Below, one piece after another: positions 26,222 to 36,600 of a DNA stretch of 64,000 nt; position 1 is the first letter of the stretch; every line of letters starts with the position of its first letter. The notes beneath the pieces were generated by a model, which saw nothing but the letters and a program-made list of their open reading frames with translations, had not been told where the DNA came from and did not search any database. The stretch comes from an uncultured Draconibacterium sp. GTDB lineage: Bacteria; Bacteroidota; Bacteroidia; Bacteroidales; Prolixibacteraceae. Made by a program: the position numbers and the translations under genes. The stretch lies in the NCBI GenBank assembly GCA_947492175.1, contig CANLMQ010000012.1, positions 62,001-126,000 on the forward strand. The letters are read 5' to 3'.

Positions 26222-28921
26222 ATGAAAATGTTAAATCGATTTAGCAAAAATATACAAATTCTGTTAATTTGTTTCTTCTTTATTTCGGCATGTTCAACTC
26301 CGGAAGAGCAATTAACAGCAACTGTTACCAATCTGAATTCAAGATGGAAAATGCAATCCAGCGAAAAACTGAAAGAAGACGGAGCTTCCATATCCCAAAA
26401 CAGTTTCAATGTAACTTCGTGGTACAAGGCTGTTGTGCCGGGAACTGTTATGGGAGCACTTACCGATTATAACGTAATTGAAGATCCAACTTTTGGGATA
26501 AACATGAAAAATATGGATCCGGGTCAGTTTCAAAAACCGTGGTGGTACCGAACAACATTTAATTTAACTCAAACCGATCTGAAAAAAAATATCTCGCTTC
26601 GGTTTAACGGAGTAAGTGCCCGGGCTGATTTATGGATTAACGGGAAAAAGGTTGTTGGCGATGATGTATTTTCCGGAACTTACCGGATGTTTACATTTAA
26701 TATTAATCCTTTTATTCAGAAAGGCAAGAATACAATTGCTCTGAAAATAACACAATATGCCAATGGCGAGTATTTCCTTGGATTTTGCGACTGGAATCCA
26801 CTTCCAACCGATCGGAGTATGGGAATTTTCAGGGAAGTTTTTCTGGAAATAAATGAAGGAATAAAACTGCGCAGCCCTTTTGTTTATTCGAAAGTTGACA
26901 CCTTAACCAAAAGTGCAGCCGATCTTTTTATTCAGACCGAAATTATAAACAGTACCAATAAACCGGTTGAAGGCATTCTGCGTGTTGATTATGAAATTGG
27001 TTCAGTGGAGAAAAAAGTTACCGTAGCTGCCAATGATACACTTTCGTGTCGCTTTTCGCCTGATGAGTTTGGGCAGTTAGCGGTTAATAACATAGAATTA
27101 TGGTGGCCTAATGGAATGGGTAAAGCAAAGATGTACAACCTGAAAACTGAATTTATTGCAGACAATAAGGTTTTGGATTGTGTAGAAAAAAGATATGGTA
27201 TAAGAAAAATAAAAAGTTATCTGAATAAGAATAAAGACCGCACTTTTGAGATTAACGGTAAGTTTGTAATGCCAAAAGGTGGTGGCTGGGCCGACGATAT
27301 TTTTTTGAGAGACACCAGAAAATCTGTTGAAGCGCAGATGAGATACATTCGCCATATGGGATTAAACAGTATCCGTGCTGAAGGATTTTGGGGTAAAGAT
27401 GAAGGCTTGTACGACCTTTGTGATGAATACGGAATTTTGGTGATGATTGGCTGGAACTGTATTTGGGAATGGGAAGAATACCTGAATAAAGAATGTCATG
27501 AAAAATATGGCGGAGCTGTAACTCCCGAAGATATTCAGCTGCTTGCCGATTCCTGGAAAGACCAGATGTTATGGTTGCGCAACCATCCAAGCATTTATAT
27601 CTGGATGTTAGGCAGCGACAAACTTCCACATCCTGATTTGGAAATGAAATATGTGGAGTTGTTTAAAAAATATGATCCATCAAGACCTTATTCAACTTCT
27701 GCCGGTGGTGCCGGAACCGAAGACAACAACATTGTGGCCGAAGTGCCATTGGTGAGCGATATTAGCGGTCCAACAGGAATGAAAATGTTGGGACCTTACG
27801 CCTGGACTCCACCAAATTACTGGTTTACCGATACTCAGTTGGGGGGTGCTTACGGATTTAACACCGAAACTTGTCCGGGTGCAAGTATTGCTCCGTTGGC
27901 TTCGCTGAAAAAAATGATGCCTGAAAAAGCGCTCTGGCCTATCGATAAAACCTACTGGGAATACCATACCGGGCGAAATGAATTCGAATCGCTTGATCGC
28001 GACATTACTGCAATTAACAAAAGGTATGGAGAATCGTCAGATATTCAAGAATTTACCTACAAAGCCCAGGTAAATAATTACGAAATTATGCGTCCGCAGT
28101 TTGAGGCATTTATTGCACACAAGCCTAATAGCACAGGACTGGTACAATGGCAGCTAAACTCGGCGTGGCCAAAGTTGATTTGGCAGTTATACGATACTTA
28201 TTTGCAACCCAATGGTTCGTTCTACGGAGTGAAAAAAGCCTGTACGCCATTACATGCCATATACCGTTATGGTTTCGACGATATTTATTTGGCCAATGAA
28301 GATTTGAACGAAGCTAAAGATCTGACTGTAAAAATCAGGTTGTTTGATATTCATTCGAAGGAGATCTTTACCGACGAATGGAAAGGAAACATTGCGTCCA
28401 ATGTATCTAAGTTTATCTACAAGCTTCCGAAACTTAAAAATCTCACTTCAGTTTATTTTCTCGATTTACGGGTTTATAACGAGCAGCAAGAGGAGGTTGA
28501 TAACAGTATTTACTGGCTTTCAACGAAAAAGGATGTTTTGGATTATAACGCTGCCAAGAAACTGTCGTGGCCATTTTATACTCCAACAAGTTCGTTTGCC
28601 GATTACACGGCGCTCGACAAATTGCCTGAAGTAAAACTGGATTACGAATACAACTATACAACACTAACCGACTTTGGAGTTATCAATTTAAAAATAACCA
28701 ATCCATCCGGTACAATTGCATTTTTCAACTTTATGGATGTAATTGATTCGCAAACAAATCAGCCGGTCCTTCCTATTTATTGGGATGATAATTATGTGAC
28801 TTTATTACCGGGAGAAGAATGCACCTATGAAGCAAAATTTTTCTTGTCCGATTTTAAAGGAGAAAAACCAATTGTAACAGTGCGGGGATGGAATGTAAAA
28901 AAGGTAACTGTAAATGAATAA
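26222..28921 (+). CDS. GH2 glycosidase, exo-beta-D-glucosaminidase / mannosidase type
   Basis: The 899-residue lipoprotein has its acceptor Cys near residue 22 (ISACS). An N-terminal jelly-roll (VPGTVMGAL, WWYRTTFNL), an Ig-like domain and a TIM barrel (from about 330) give the GH2 layout. The acid/base loop reads NHPSIYIWMLGSDKLP, with Asp466 where most GH2 enzymes have Glu in an N-E pair. GSD is the signature of CsxA-type exo-beta-glucosaminidases. The nucleophile is Glu549 in FNTETCPG. Substrate could be a beta-glucosaminide or beta-mannoside at a chain end. It heads a plus-strand run with ROK kinase, MFS transporter, aminotransferase and dehydrogenase genes. Confidence 0.88.
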   Translation: MKMLNRFSKNIQILLICFFFISACSTPEEQLTATVTNLNSRWKMQSSEKLKEDGASISQNSFNVTSWYKAVVPGTVMGALTDYNVIEDPTFGINMKNMDPGQFQKPWWYRTTFNLTQTDLKKNISLRFNGVSARADLWINGKKVVGDDVFSGTYRMFTFNINPFIQKGKNTIALKITQYANGEYFLGFCDWNPLPTDRSMGIFREVFLEINEGIKLRSPFVYSKVDTLTKSAADLFIQTEIINSTNKPVEGILRVDYEIGSVEKKVTVAANDTLSCRFSPDEFGQLAVNNIELWWPNGMGKAKMYNLKTEFIADNKVLDCVEKRYGIRKIKSYLNKNKDRTFEINGKFVMPKGGGWADDIFLRDTRKSVEAQMRYIRHMGLNSIRAEGFWGKDEGLYDLCDEYGILVMIGWNCIWEWEEYLNKECHEKYGGAVTPEDIQLLADSWKDQMLWLRNHPSIYIWMLGSDKLPHPDLEMKYVELFKKYDPSRPYSTSAGGAGTEDNNIVAEVPLVSDISGPTGMKMLGPYAWTPPNYWFTDTQLGGAYGFNTETCPGASIAPLASLKKMMPEKALWPIDKTYWEYHTGRNEFESLDRDITAINKRYGESSDIQEFTYKAQVNNYEIMRPQFEAFIAHKPNSTGLVQWQLNSAWPKLIWQLYDTYLQPNGSFYGVKKACTPLHAIYRYGFDDIYLANEDLNEAKDLTVKIRLFDIHSKEIFTDEWKGNIASNVSKFIYKLPKLKNLTSVYFLDLRVYNEQQEEVDNSIYWLSTKKDVLDYNAAKKLSWPFYTPTSSFADYTALDKLPEVKLDYEYNYTTLTDFGVINLKITNPSGTIAFFNFMDVIDSQTNQPVLPIYWDDNYVTLLPGEECTYEAKFFLSDFKGEKPIVTVRGWNVKKVTVNE

Positions 28922-28933
28922 AGCATAAATAAA

Positions 28934-29857
28934 ATGAGATATGCAGCAGGAATAGATCTGGGAGGAACTTTTGTAAAATATGCACTGGTTTCGGAGGCAG
29001 GAGATTTATTAATTGAAGGCAAATTTCCGGTTGGCGAAAAGGCCACAAGAGAAGATACACTGGATGCGATTGATGCATCTATTCAGAAAGTAATGGACAA
29101 AGCAGCAGAAGAGTTACTTGAGGTTTCGGGTATTGGAATTGGTTCGCCGGGTATTGTTTGCGATGGGATTGTTCAAGGTGGTGCTGATAATCTGGATCGC
29201 TGGGAAAATATTAATCTGGCAAAAATATATGGCGAAAAATATGGGTTGCCTGTTTTTGCTGATAACGATGCCAATGTAATGGGACTTGGTGAGGCCACTT
29301 ATGGTGCAGCGAAAGGATGTACCGATGTAATTTTTATAACTGTTGGAACAGGTATTGGCGGCGCTATTGTTACTAATGGAGAACTTTATGGCGGATATAA
29401 AAACAGGGGAACAGAAATGGGTCATGTTACTATTAATCATAAAGGAATTGACTGCAATTGCGGCGGGCGGGGCTGTCTGGAAGTTTATGCTTCAACGGCA
29501 GCCTTAATTCAACAATATGCCGATAAAACCAGTCAGGCAGCAGAAACCATAAACGGACACTATATAGTAGAAAAGTACAAGGAAGGCGAAAAAGCGGCTA
29601 TGGAATGTATGCAGGAACACTGCAACTACCTCGGACATGGGATTGCGGGTTTCATTAACACATTTGCTCCGCAAAAAGTAGTAATTGGTGGCGGAATTTC
29701 CGAAGCAGGCCGGTTTTATATCGAAATGATTAAAGAATCTGCTTTAAGCTATGCTATGTCCGACTGTTCTACTAATACCGATATTGTTGCAGCAACACTG
29801 GGCAACAATGCCGGCTGTCTTGGTGCAGCTTCATTAATCTTTAAAAATGTAAATTAA
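28934..29857 (+). CDS. ROK-family sugar kinase
   Basis: The 307-residue cytoplasmic protein has the phosphate-binding GIDLGGTFVK at 6-15, the catalytic Asp in FADNDANVMGLGEA, TVGTGIGGAIV, and the ROK zinc site formed by His164 and C174-x-C-G-G-x-G-C181. ROK kinases phosphorylate glucose, mannose, N-acetylglucosamine or N-acetylmannosamine; the specificity cannot be fixed here. It starts 12 bases after the GH2 stop and 11 bases before the MFS gene, so kinase, importer and glycosidase are co-transcribed. A role in trapping the imported monosaccharide as its 6-phosphate is likely. Confidence 0.93.
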   Translation: MRYAAGIDLGGTFVKYALVSEAGDLLIEGKFPVGEKATREDTLDAIDASIQKVMDKAAEELLEVSGIGIGSPGIVCDGIVQGGADNLDRWENINLAKIYGEKYGLPVFADNDANVMGLGEATYGAAKGCTDVIFITVGTGIGGAIVTNGELYGGYKNRGTEMGHVTINHKGIDCNCGGRGCLEVYASTAALIQQYADKTSQAAETINGHYIVEKYKEGEKAAMECMQEHCNYLGHGIAGFINTFAPQKVVIGGGISEAGRFYIEMIKESALSYAMSDCSTNTDIVAATLGNNAGCLGAASLIFKNVN

Positions 29858-29868
29858 TCATACTTGTT

Positions 29869-31113
29869 ATGCAAAGAAACTATTTTGTTGTTGTACTCAT
29901 CTTGTTCATCTTTTTTGTAATCTCGTTTCTTACAAATATAATCGGGCCGCTGGTTCCTGAAGTAATTAAGGGCTTCAATGTAAGCAAGGGAATGGCAGGA
30001 TTACTTAACTTTTCTTTTTTCATTGCTTATGGAGTAATGTCTATTCCTGCAGGTATTTTAACCGAAAAATATAAAGAGAAAAAAGTAATTCTTGGAGCAT
30101 TTGTACTGGCTACATTAGGTGCACTCTTGTTTTCCATGATTTCAAGTTTTGGCGTTTACCTGATTTCGTTATTTATGATTGGGCTGGGAATGGCAATTTT
30201 GCAGGTTGCAATAAACCCTTTACTTCGTGTATCCGGAGGTGAAGAACACTTTGCTTTTACTTCGGTACTGGCGCAATTATTTTTCGGTGGAGCTTCGTTT
30301 TTAAGCCCTTTACTTTACTCTTACCTGGTTACTAACCTTTCTGCCGGAAATACATCAAATATATTGTTATCTACCTTAGATAATCTGGTTCCTGAAAATT
30401 TGAAGTGGGTTTCCATTTACTGGATTTTTGCTCTTGTAGCATTTGTAATGATTTTGATTGTACTATTTTCAAAACTGCCGAAAGTTGAACTTAAGGATGA
30501 TGAAAAAGTTGGTAGTTTCAGTACAATTAAAGAACTTCTGAAAAACAAATATGTCATCCTGTTTTTCTTTGGAATATTTGCATACGTGGGAACCGAACAG
30601 GGGGTAGCAAGTTGGATTTCTAAATTCCTTGCCGATTATCACGGCATGAATCCTGAAGTAGAAGGAGCTAAGGCAATTTCATGGTTTTGGGGATTATTAA
30701 CGATTGGGTGTTTTCTGGGCCTTGGATTATTAAAACTACTCGACAGTAAAATTGTTCTTAGAATTTTTTCTGTTGCAGCAATGATTTCACTGGCAATTGC
30801 TTTGATAACCGGAAACGGAATGACTGCTTACTATGGTTTTATAGGAGTCGGGTTCTTCGCTTCTGTTATGTGGTCAGTAATATTTTCACTGGCACTTAAT
30901 TCTGTAAAAGATAATCATGGTGCATTTTCCGGAATTTTATGTTCCGGAATTATTGGAGGAGCAATAGTTCCGCTCATTGTTGGTGTACTTGGCGATGCCA
31001 TTGGTTTAAGAGCCGGAATGATGTTTGTTTTTATTACGCTCGGTTACATTTTGAGTATTAGTTTCTGGGCAAAACCTTTAATAAAAAACAAAACCATATT
31101 TACTCGTGATTAA
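29869..31113 (+). CDS. MFS sugar transporter (FucP-like)
   Basis: The 414-residue inner-membrane protein has about 12 hydrophobic segments. LTNIIGPLVPEVIKGF, GMAILQVAINPLLR and GSFSTIKELL in the central loop resemble FucP/GluP-type sugar:proton symporters of Bacteroidota. Between ROK kinase and aminotransferase genes it should import the sugar freed by the GH2/GH92 enzymes. The substrate is not determinable by reading. Confidence 0.9.
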   Translation: MQRNYFVVVLILFIFFVISFLTNIIGPLVPEVIKGFNVSKGMAGLLNFSFFIAYGVMSIPAGILTEKYKEKKVILGAFVLATLGALLFSMISSFGVYLISLFMIGLGMAILQVAINPLLRVSGGEEHFAFTSVLAQLFFGGASFLSPLLYSYLVTNLSAGNTSNILLSTLDNLVPENLKWVSIYWIFALVAFVMILIVLFSKLPKVELKDDEKVGSFSTIKELLKNKYVILFFFGIFAYVGTEQGVASWISKFLADYHGMNPEVEGAKAISWFWGLLTIGCFLGLGLLKLLDSKIVLRIFSVAAMISLAIALITGNGMTAYYGFIGVGFFASVMWSVIFSLALNSVKDNHGAFSGILCSGIIGGAIVPLIVGVLGDAIGLRAGMMFVFITLGYILSISFWAKPLIKNKTIFTRD

Positions 31114-31169
31114 AAGATTCTGAAATATAAAAAAACGTAAACCAATTAAACTAATCAAAAATTAATAAT

Positions 31170-32447
31170 ATGAACAAACTTGCATTACTTGGTGGTACTG
31201 CGCTTCGCGACCCGAAAAGTAACCCCTGGCCCAGGTGGCCGGTGTGGGATGAGAAAGAGGAAAAAGCTCTTTTAGAAGTATTGAACAGTGGTGTTTGGTC
31301 GTATAATGGCCCGAAAGAGGTAGAATTCAATAAAAATTTTGCAGAATTTACAGGCGTAAAATATGCTATTTCTGCTGCAAATGGGACAGTTACTTTGCAA
31401 ATGGCTCTCGAAGCCTGTGGAATTGGTGTTGGCCACGAGGTAATTCTTCCCGGACTTACCTGGCAGGCAACGGCAGCAACTATTCTGGATGCAAATGCAA
31501 CTCCGGTTTTGGTTGATGTTTGCGAAGATACCTGGTGTATCGACACAAAAGCTGTTGAAGCAGCCATAACGCCACGAACAAAGGCAATTGTTCCGGTACA
31601 TTTATACGGATGTTTCGCTGATATGGATGAAATTATGCGTATTGCAAAAGAGCATAATCTATTTGTTATTGAAGATTGTGCACACAAACATGGTGGCGAA
31701 TGGAAAGGGAAAAAAGCCGGAAGTATTGGCGATATTGGTAGTTTTAGTTTTCAGTTATCGAAACACCTTACTGCAGGAGAAGGAGGAGTGGTAACTACTG
31801 ATAATTTCGAATTGGCAGAGAAACTGGATGCGCTTCGTAACTGCGGTCGTCGTCCTGAAGGGATGAATGAAGAAGTGGACAAAGGAGCCGGTTTGTATTC
31901 CGATGAAGGCAACTTTTACCAGGGCGGAAATTTCAGAATGACAGAATTTCAGGCTGCAATTCTTATTGAAGCATTAAAACGATTGCCGGCACAAAACGAA
32001 ACTAGAGATACAAATGCTATTTACCTGAACTCTTTGCTAGCAAAATTGCCAGGTGTTCAGCCGCTAAAACGCGACGAACGCGAAACAAAGGAAGCTTATT
32101 TTAATTTTGCTTTTCGTTACCATAAAGATGAATTTAAAGGGCTTCCTGTTGCAAAATTCAGAGAAGCATTAACAGCCGAAATTGGCATTCCTGCAGTAGG
32201 TAGTTACGAACCTCTCAATAAATGTTCTCTTTATGCACCTCACACCAAACCATCAAAACATAAGCTAAACGAAGAATATTGGGCAGCAATTAATCCTAAA
32301 CGATTTGATTTGCCCGTTTGCGATAAGGTTTATTTTGAAGAATCGGTATGTATTCACCACAAAATATTGATGGGAACAAAAACCGATATGGATATGATTG
32401 CCTCTGCCATTCAAAAGATCTATGACAACGCTGAAGCTTTAATGTAA
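31170..32447 (+). CDS. DegT/DnrJ/EryC1/StrS-family PLP aminotransferase
   Basis: The 425-residue cytoplasmic protein has the PLP lysine at K198 in SFQLSKHLTAGEGG, with upstream VIEDCAHKHGG holding the ring-stacking and Asp positions and GNFRMTEFQAAI near residue 250. Family members aminate keto-sugars or keto-inositols. The opening (LGGTALRDPKSNPWPRWPVWDE) resembles proteins annotated as glutamine:scyllo-inosose aminotransferases, but that name is often over-applied. It is followed 16 bases later by a Gfo/Idh dehydrogenase, which could make its ketone substrate. Whether the pair is biosynthetic or catabolic is open. Confidence 0.88.
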   Translation: MNKLALLGGTALRDPKSNPWPRWPVWDEKEEKALLEVLNSGVWSYNGPKEVEFNKNFAEFTGVKYAISAANGTVTLQMALEACGIGVGHEVILPGLTWQATAATILDANATPVLVDVCEDTWCIDTKAVEAAITPRTKAIVPVHLYGCFADMDEIMRIAKEHNLFVIEDCAHKHGGEWKGKKAGSIGDIGSFSFQLSKHLTAGEGGVVTTDNFELAEKLDALRNCGRRPEGMNEEVDKGAGLYSDEGNFYQGGNFRMTEFQAAILIEALKRLPAQNETRDTNAIYLNSLLAKLPGVQPLKRDERETKEAYFNFAFRYHKDEFKGLPVAKFREALTAEIGIPAVGSYEPLNKCSLYAPHTKPSKHKLNEEYWAAINPKRFDLPVCDKVYFEESVCIHHKILMGTKTDMDMIASAIQKIYDNAEALM

Positions 32448-32463
32448 TCTATAATAGATCGAT

Positions 32464-33468
32464 ATGAAGCAAATTAAAATAGCACTTATTGGAGCCGGTT
32501 ACATTGCCAATTATCACGCTAGAGGACTACAAACGGTTCCGGGTGTTGAAATTGTGGCAGTGGCAGCAGTTCCACTCGAATCGGCAAAAGAATTTGCCGT
32601 TAAGTATAAGATTAAGGATGCAACCGATGAGGCACTTTCGTTAGTTGGACGCGAAGATATTGATGCAGTGGTTATTGCTACGCCTAATAAATTCCATGCT
32701 CCGTATGCCAGGGCCTTCATTAATGCAGGGAAAGATGTTTTTCTAGAAAAACCGATGGCCATGAGTGCTGAAGAAGGACAAACTATCAGTGAAGCTGCCA
32801 GGGCCGGTAAGCAATTGGTTATGGTGGGGCATATGTGGCGTTTCGATACTGATGTAAACTATATAAAAGGCATTCTGGATGAAAGAAAACTAGGGAAAAT
32901 AATCAAGACAAAAGGTTACGGTATTCACGAAAATTGGGGGCCGGCCGGTTGGTTTGCTCAGAAAGAGTTAGCCGGCGGCGGTGCTTTGGCCGATATGGGT
33001 GTTCACGCCATTGATACTGTAAGATACCTTTTGGGCGACCCAAAACCTGTAAAAGTATATGCAAAAATAGGAACATATTATGGCGACTATGATGTTGATG
33101 ATACCGGAATTGTTATGATCTCCTGGGATAATGGTACCGAATCGATAATTGAAAGCGGGTGGTGGCAGCCACACATGGATGGTCCTGAGGCCGGTACCGG
33201 TTTATTCGGGACTAAAGGTTATGCAAGTGTCTTTCCAACATTCCTGAAACTGAAAATTGGGGGTGTTCCTGGTAGATTTGATGCAAAATTACCAGAACGC
33301 CCCGAGCATTGCGAACAGGGAATGTACACACGTCAGATGGAGCATTTTATTGAAGCGATACGTGAACGAAAGCAACCTGTTCCGGGCTTAGCTGAAGGTC
33401 AGGTAATTCTGGACATTGTTGATGCCGCAATCAAATCTTCTGAAACAGGAGAGGTTGTTAACCTCTGA
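32464..33468 (+). CDS. Gfo/Idh/MocA-family NAD(P)-dependent dehydrogenase
   Basis: The 334-residue cytoplasmic protein has an N-terminal Rossmann motif GAGYIANYHARGL, the EKP motif at about 95-97 with catalytic Lys96, and a C-terminal half with GGGALADMGVHAIDTVRYLLG that supplies the Asp-His pair. Such enzymes oxidise sugars, sugar derivatives or inositols at a ring hydroxyl. It is the last gene of the GH2-ROK-MFS-aminotransferase run and is closed by a strong terminator. Coupling with the aminotransferase suggests a keto-sugar or inosose intermediate. Confidence 0.9.
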   Translation: MKQIKIALIGAGYIANYHARGLQTVPGVEIVAVAAVPLESAKEFAVKYKIKDATDEALSLVGREDIDAVVIATPNKFHAPYARAFINAGKDVFLEKPMAMSAEEGQTISEAARAGKQLVMVGHMWRFDTDVNYIKGILDERKLGKIIKTKGYGIHENWGPAGWFAQKELAGGGALADMGVHAIDTVRYLLGDPKPVKVYAKIGTYYGDYDVDDTGIVMISWDNGTESIIESGWWQPHMDGPEAGTGLFGTKGYASVFPTFLKLKIGGVPGRFDAKLPERPEHCEQGMYTRQMEHFIEAIRERKQPVPGLAEGQVILDIVDAAIKSSETGEVVNL

Positions 33469-33535
33469 TAATATAAAATAGATTTGGGTTTTAGTAGTTA
33501 AATAGAATTTAATTGGTCTTGCCAGACAAGATCCG

Positions 33536-33567
33536 AACGGCTCTGAATCAGTTCGGAGCCGTTTTTT
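33536..33567 (+). terminator. Terminator of the GH2-kinase-transporter operon
   Basis: AACGGCTCTGAA (33536-33547) pairs over 12 bp (one G-T) with 33552-33563 around TCAG and runs into six T (33562-33567). Confidence 0.92.
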
Positions 33568-33687
33568 ATAAAGATGTGTTTTGTTAATCGGAGACATTTA
33601 TTTTTTAACCCGGAATATATTGACTGAATAACGAATGATAACAATTATTCAAAATACTGACATCGAAACAATTTTATAACCTTTTAT

Positions 33688-36600
33688 ATGAATCTAAACC
33701 AATTAAAGAACAAACTTCTTTTAACCTTATTTATCTTTTCTTTTACTGCCTGCACGGTAAAAGATAACGCTGTTGATTATACAAAATATGTTGATCCGTT
33801 GATTGGAACTCACAATTCTCGATGGATGCTTTTCCCGGGGCCATGTTTACCTTTTGGAATGGTAAAACTTAGCCCTGATAATACCGATGAAGGGGCCTAT
33901 AAACTGGGGGCAGGTTATGAATACAACATTAATAGTATTACTGGTTTCGGACACGTTCATTCCTGGATGATGGGAAGTTTTGTAACCATGCCAACTACCG
34001 GCGAAATTAAGATTGCACCCGGAACTGCAGCTGATCCGGATTCGGGTTATCGATCCAGAATAAACAATGATTATACGGAAGCATCAGCAGGATATTATTC
34101 TGTTATTTTGGAAGATTACGGGATAAAAGCCGAGTTAACAGCAACAACACGGGGCGGATTTCAACGCTATACTTTTCCTGAATCAGAGAGCGGCCAGGTG
34201 TTGATTGATTTACAGGGGACAGAGGAAGAACCACCGGCTATTGTCAAAGCGGAAATAACCAAAATCAGCAATACCGAAGTTGAGGGCTTTGTTAGCCGAA
34301 AGGCTGGCGAATGGAACGAATACACACTGTATTTTGTAGCGTGCTTTAACCGGCCGTTTACTTCGATGGGAGGTTGGGAAGGAACAAAAATTCTGGAAAA
34401 AACAGATAAAATTAAAGTTGGTGAAATTGAGGATTTAGGAGTATTTCTAAAATTTGATTTAAGTAAGGATCAAACAGTTCTTTTAAAAACAGCTATTTCA
34501 TATGTAAGTTGCGAGCAAGCCAGATTGAATCTGGATACGGAAATGGATAAATTTGACTGGAGTTTTGAAGCAGTTCACCAAAATGCAAAGGATGTTTGGA
34601 ACAACTTATTGGGTACAATTAAAGTTGAAGGAGGTACTGAATCAGATAAAATCAAATTCTATACAAATTTGTACAGAACCTATTCTTCGCGTACCATATT
34701 TAGCGATGTAAACGGTAAATATGTTGATATGTGCGAAAATGTGCAAAAGGTAGAAGATTTTCCTGTGTACGGCTGCGATGCATTTTGGGGGTCGTTCTGG
34801 AACCTGAATCCGTTGTGGAGTTTAGCCACTCCCAAAATGTATGAAGATTGGGTAAAATCGTTACTTGAATTGTACGATCGTGGAGCTTGGTTACCCGATG
34901 CTCCCGGTGGATTGGAGTATTCCAGTATAATGGTGGCAGCGCATCAGGTTCCCTTTATTGTTACGGCCTGGCAGAAAGGCATTCGTGGTTTTGATGCAGA
35001 AAAAGCCTACAAGGCCGTAAAAGAGATTCAAATGAATAAAGGACAACCTCATGAATGTGGTGGATATGTTGGCAACAGGAATCTGGATACCTACTTAAGA
35101 AACGGTTATATTCCGGCTAACGAGGGGCCTGTTTCAAACACATTGGAATATGCTTACGACGACTGGTGTGTGGCACAAATGGCAAAGGCGTTGGGTAAAA
35201 CAGAGGATTACAAATACTTTATGCAACGTTCGCAGTATTTCCGAAATGTTTTTGATAAATCAACCGGTTATGTACGGCCAAAATATGCCGGTGGCCCGTG
35301 GTCTGAAGAGTTTGTCGAAACAAAAGGAGCCGGGAATACGGGGCATAGTTTTGGTTTCGGTTCGAAGGATTATGTGGAGGCAAATGCCTGGCAATTTAGT
35401 TGGTTTGTTCCCCACGATTTAAAAGGATTAATCGATTTAATGGGGGCTGATGAATTTAACACTCGTTTAGAAAGAGGATTCGAAAACTCCCGTCCGTATT
35501 TTGCTACCGATTTTGTTAATATCGGCAATCAACCTAATATGGAGGCACCGTGGTTGTTTAATTACTCAGGGAAACCCTGGCTAACGCAATACTGGGTGTT
35601 CGAAGTATTAGATAATTATTTTGGAACCGATCCGGTTAACGGTTATCATGGCGATGAAGATCAGGGACAAATGGGAGCATTTTATGTGCTGGGTGCAATA
35701 GGACTTTTCCAAATGGATGGTGGTGCAGCTGTTGATCCTGCTTACGAATTGTCGGGGCCACTTTTCGAAAGAATAACAATTCAACTCGATCAGGATTATT
35801 ATTCAGGCAAGCAGTTTATAATCGAAGCTAAAAATACATCATCAAAAAACAGGTATATTCAATCGGTTAAACTTAATGGAAAACCATTGGATAAATTCTG
35901 GTTTAAACATTCCGAACTGGTAAAGGGTGGAAAACTGGTTTTTGAAATGGGGCCCGAACCCAATAAAACGTGGGCAGTAAACAGTCCGCATCCGCAGGTA
36001 ATGGACATTGAACCAATTGTGGCAACTCCGTACGTTTTTGAAACAGAAAAGGTTTTTAGCCGGGAAACACGCGTTCAACTCACATGCGATACCGAAGGTG
36101 CACAAGTATATTATACTTTTGATGGTTCCGAACCAGATAAGAGTTCGCAACTTTATACAAATCCTTTCAAACTTACAAATTCAGCAACATTAAAAATGAA
36201 AGCCTTTAAAGAGGAGCAGGAAAGTTTGCCTGTTGTTGTTGAATTTAAAAAGCGGGGGCAAATTAAAAAAGTGTATATGAAAGATGTAAAACCAGGGCTA
36301 ACATACAATTATACACACGGAATTTATCGTGTTGTCAATGATTTCCTCTCTGTGCCTCCGTTGAAAAAGGGAATTGTACCTTCTTTTTCAATTGAGCCAA
36401 GAGAAAAAGAACAGTTTTTTTCATTTGATTACGAGGGATATATTAGTATTCCGGCCGATGGGGAATACACTTTCTACCTGGCATGCAACGATGGCGGGCG
36501 TTTGTATATCGATGATTATTTGTTGTTGAATAACGATGGCTTGCATCCGGTTGTCGAGATTGGAAAAACTGTGTTGTTAAAAGCAGGATTACATCCAATT

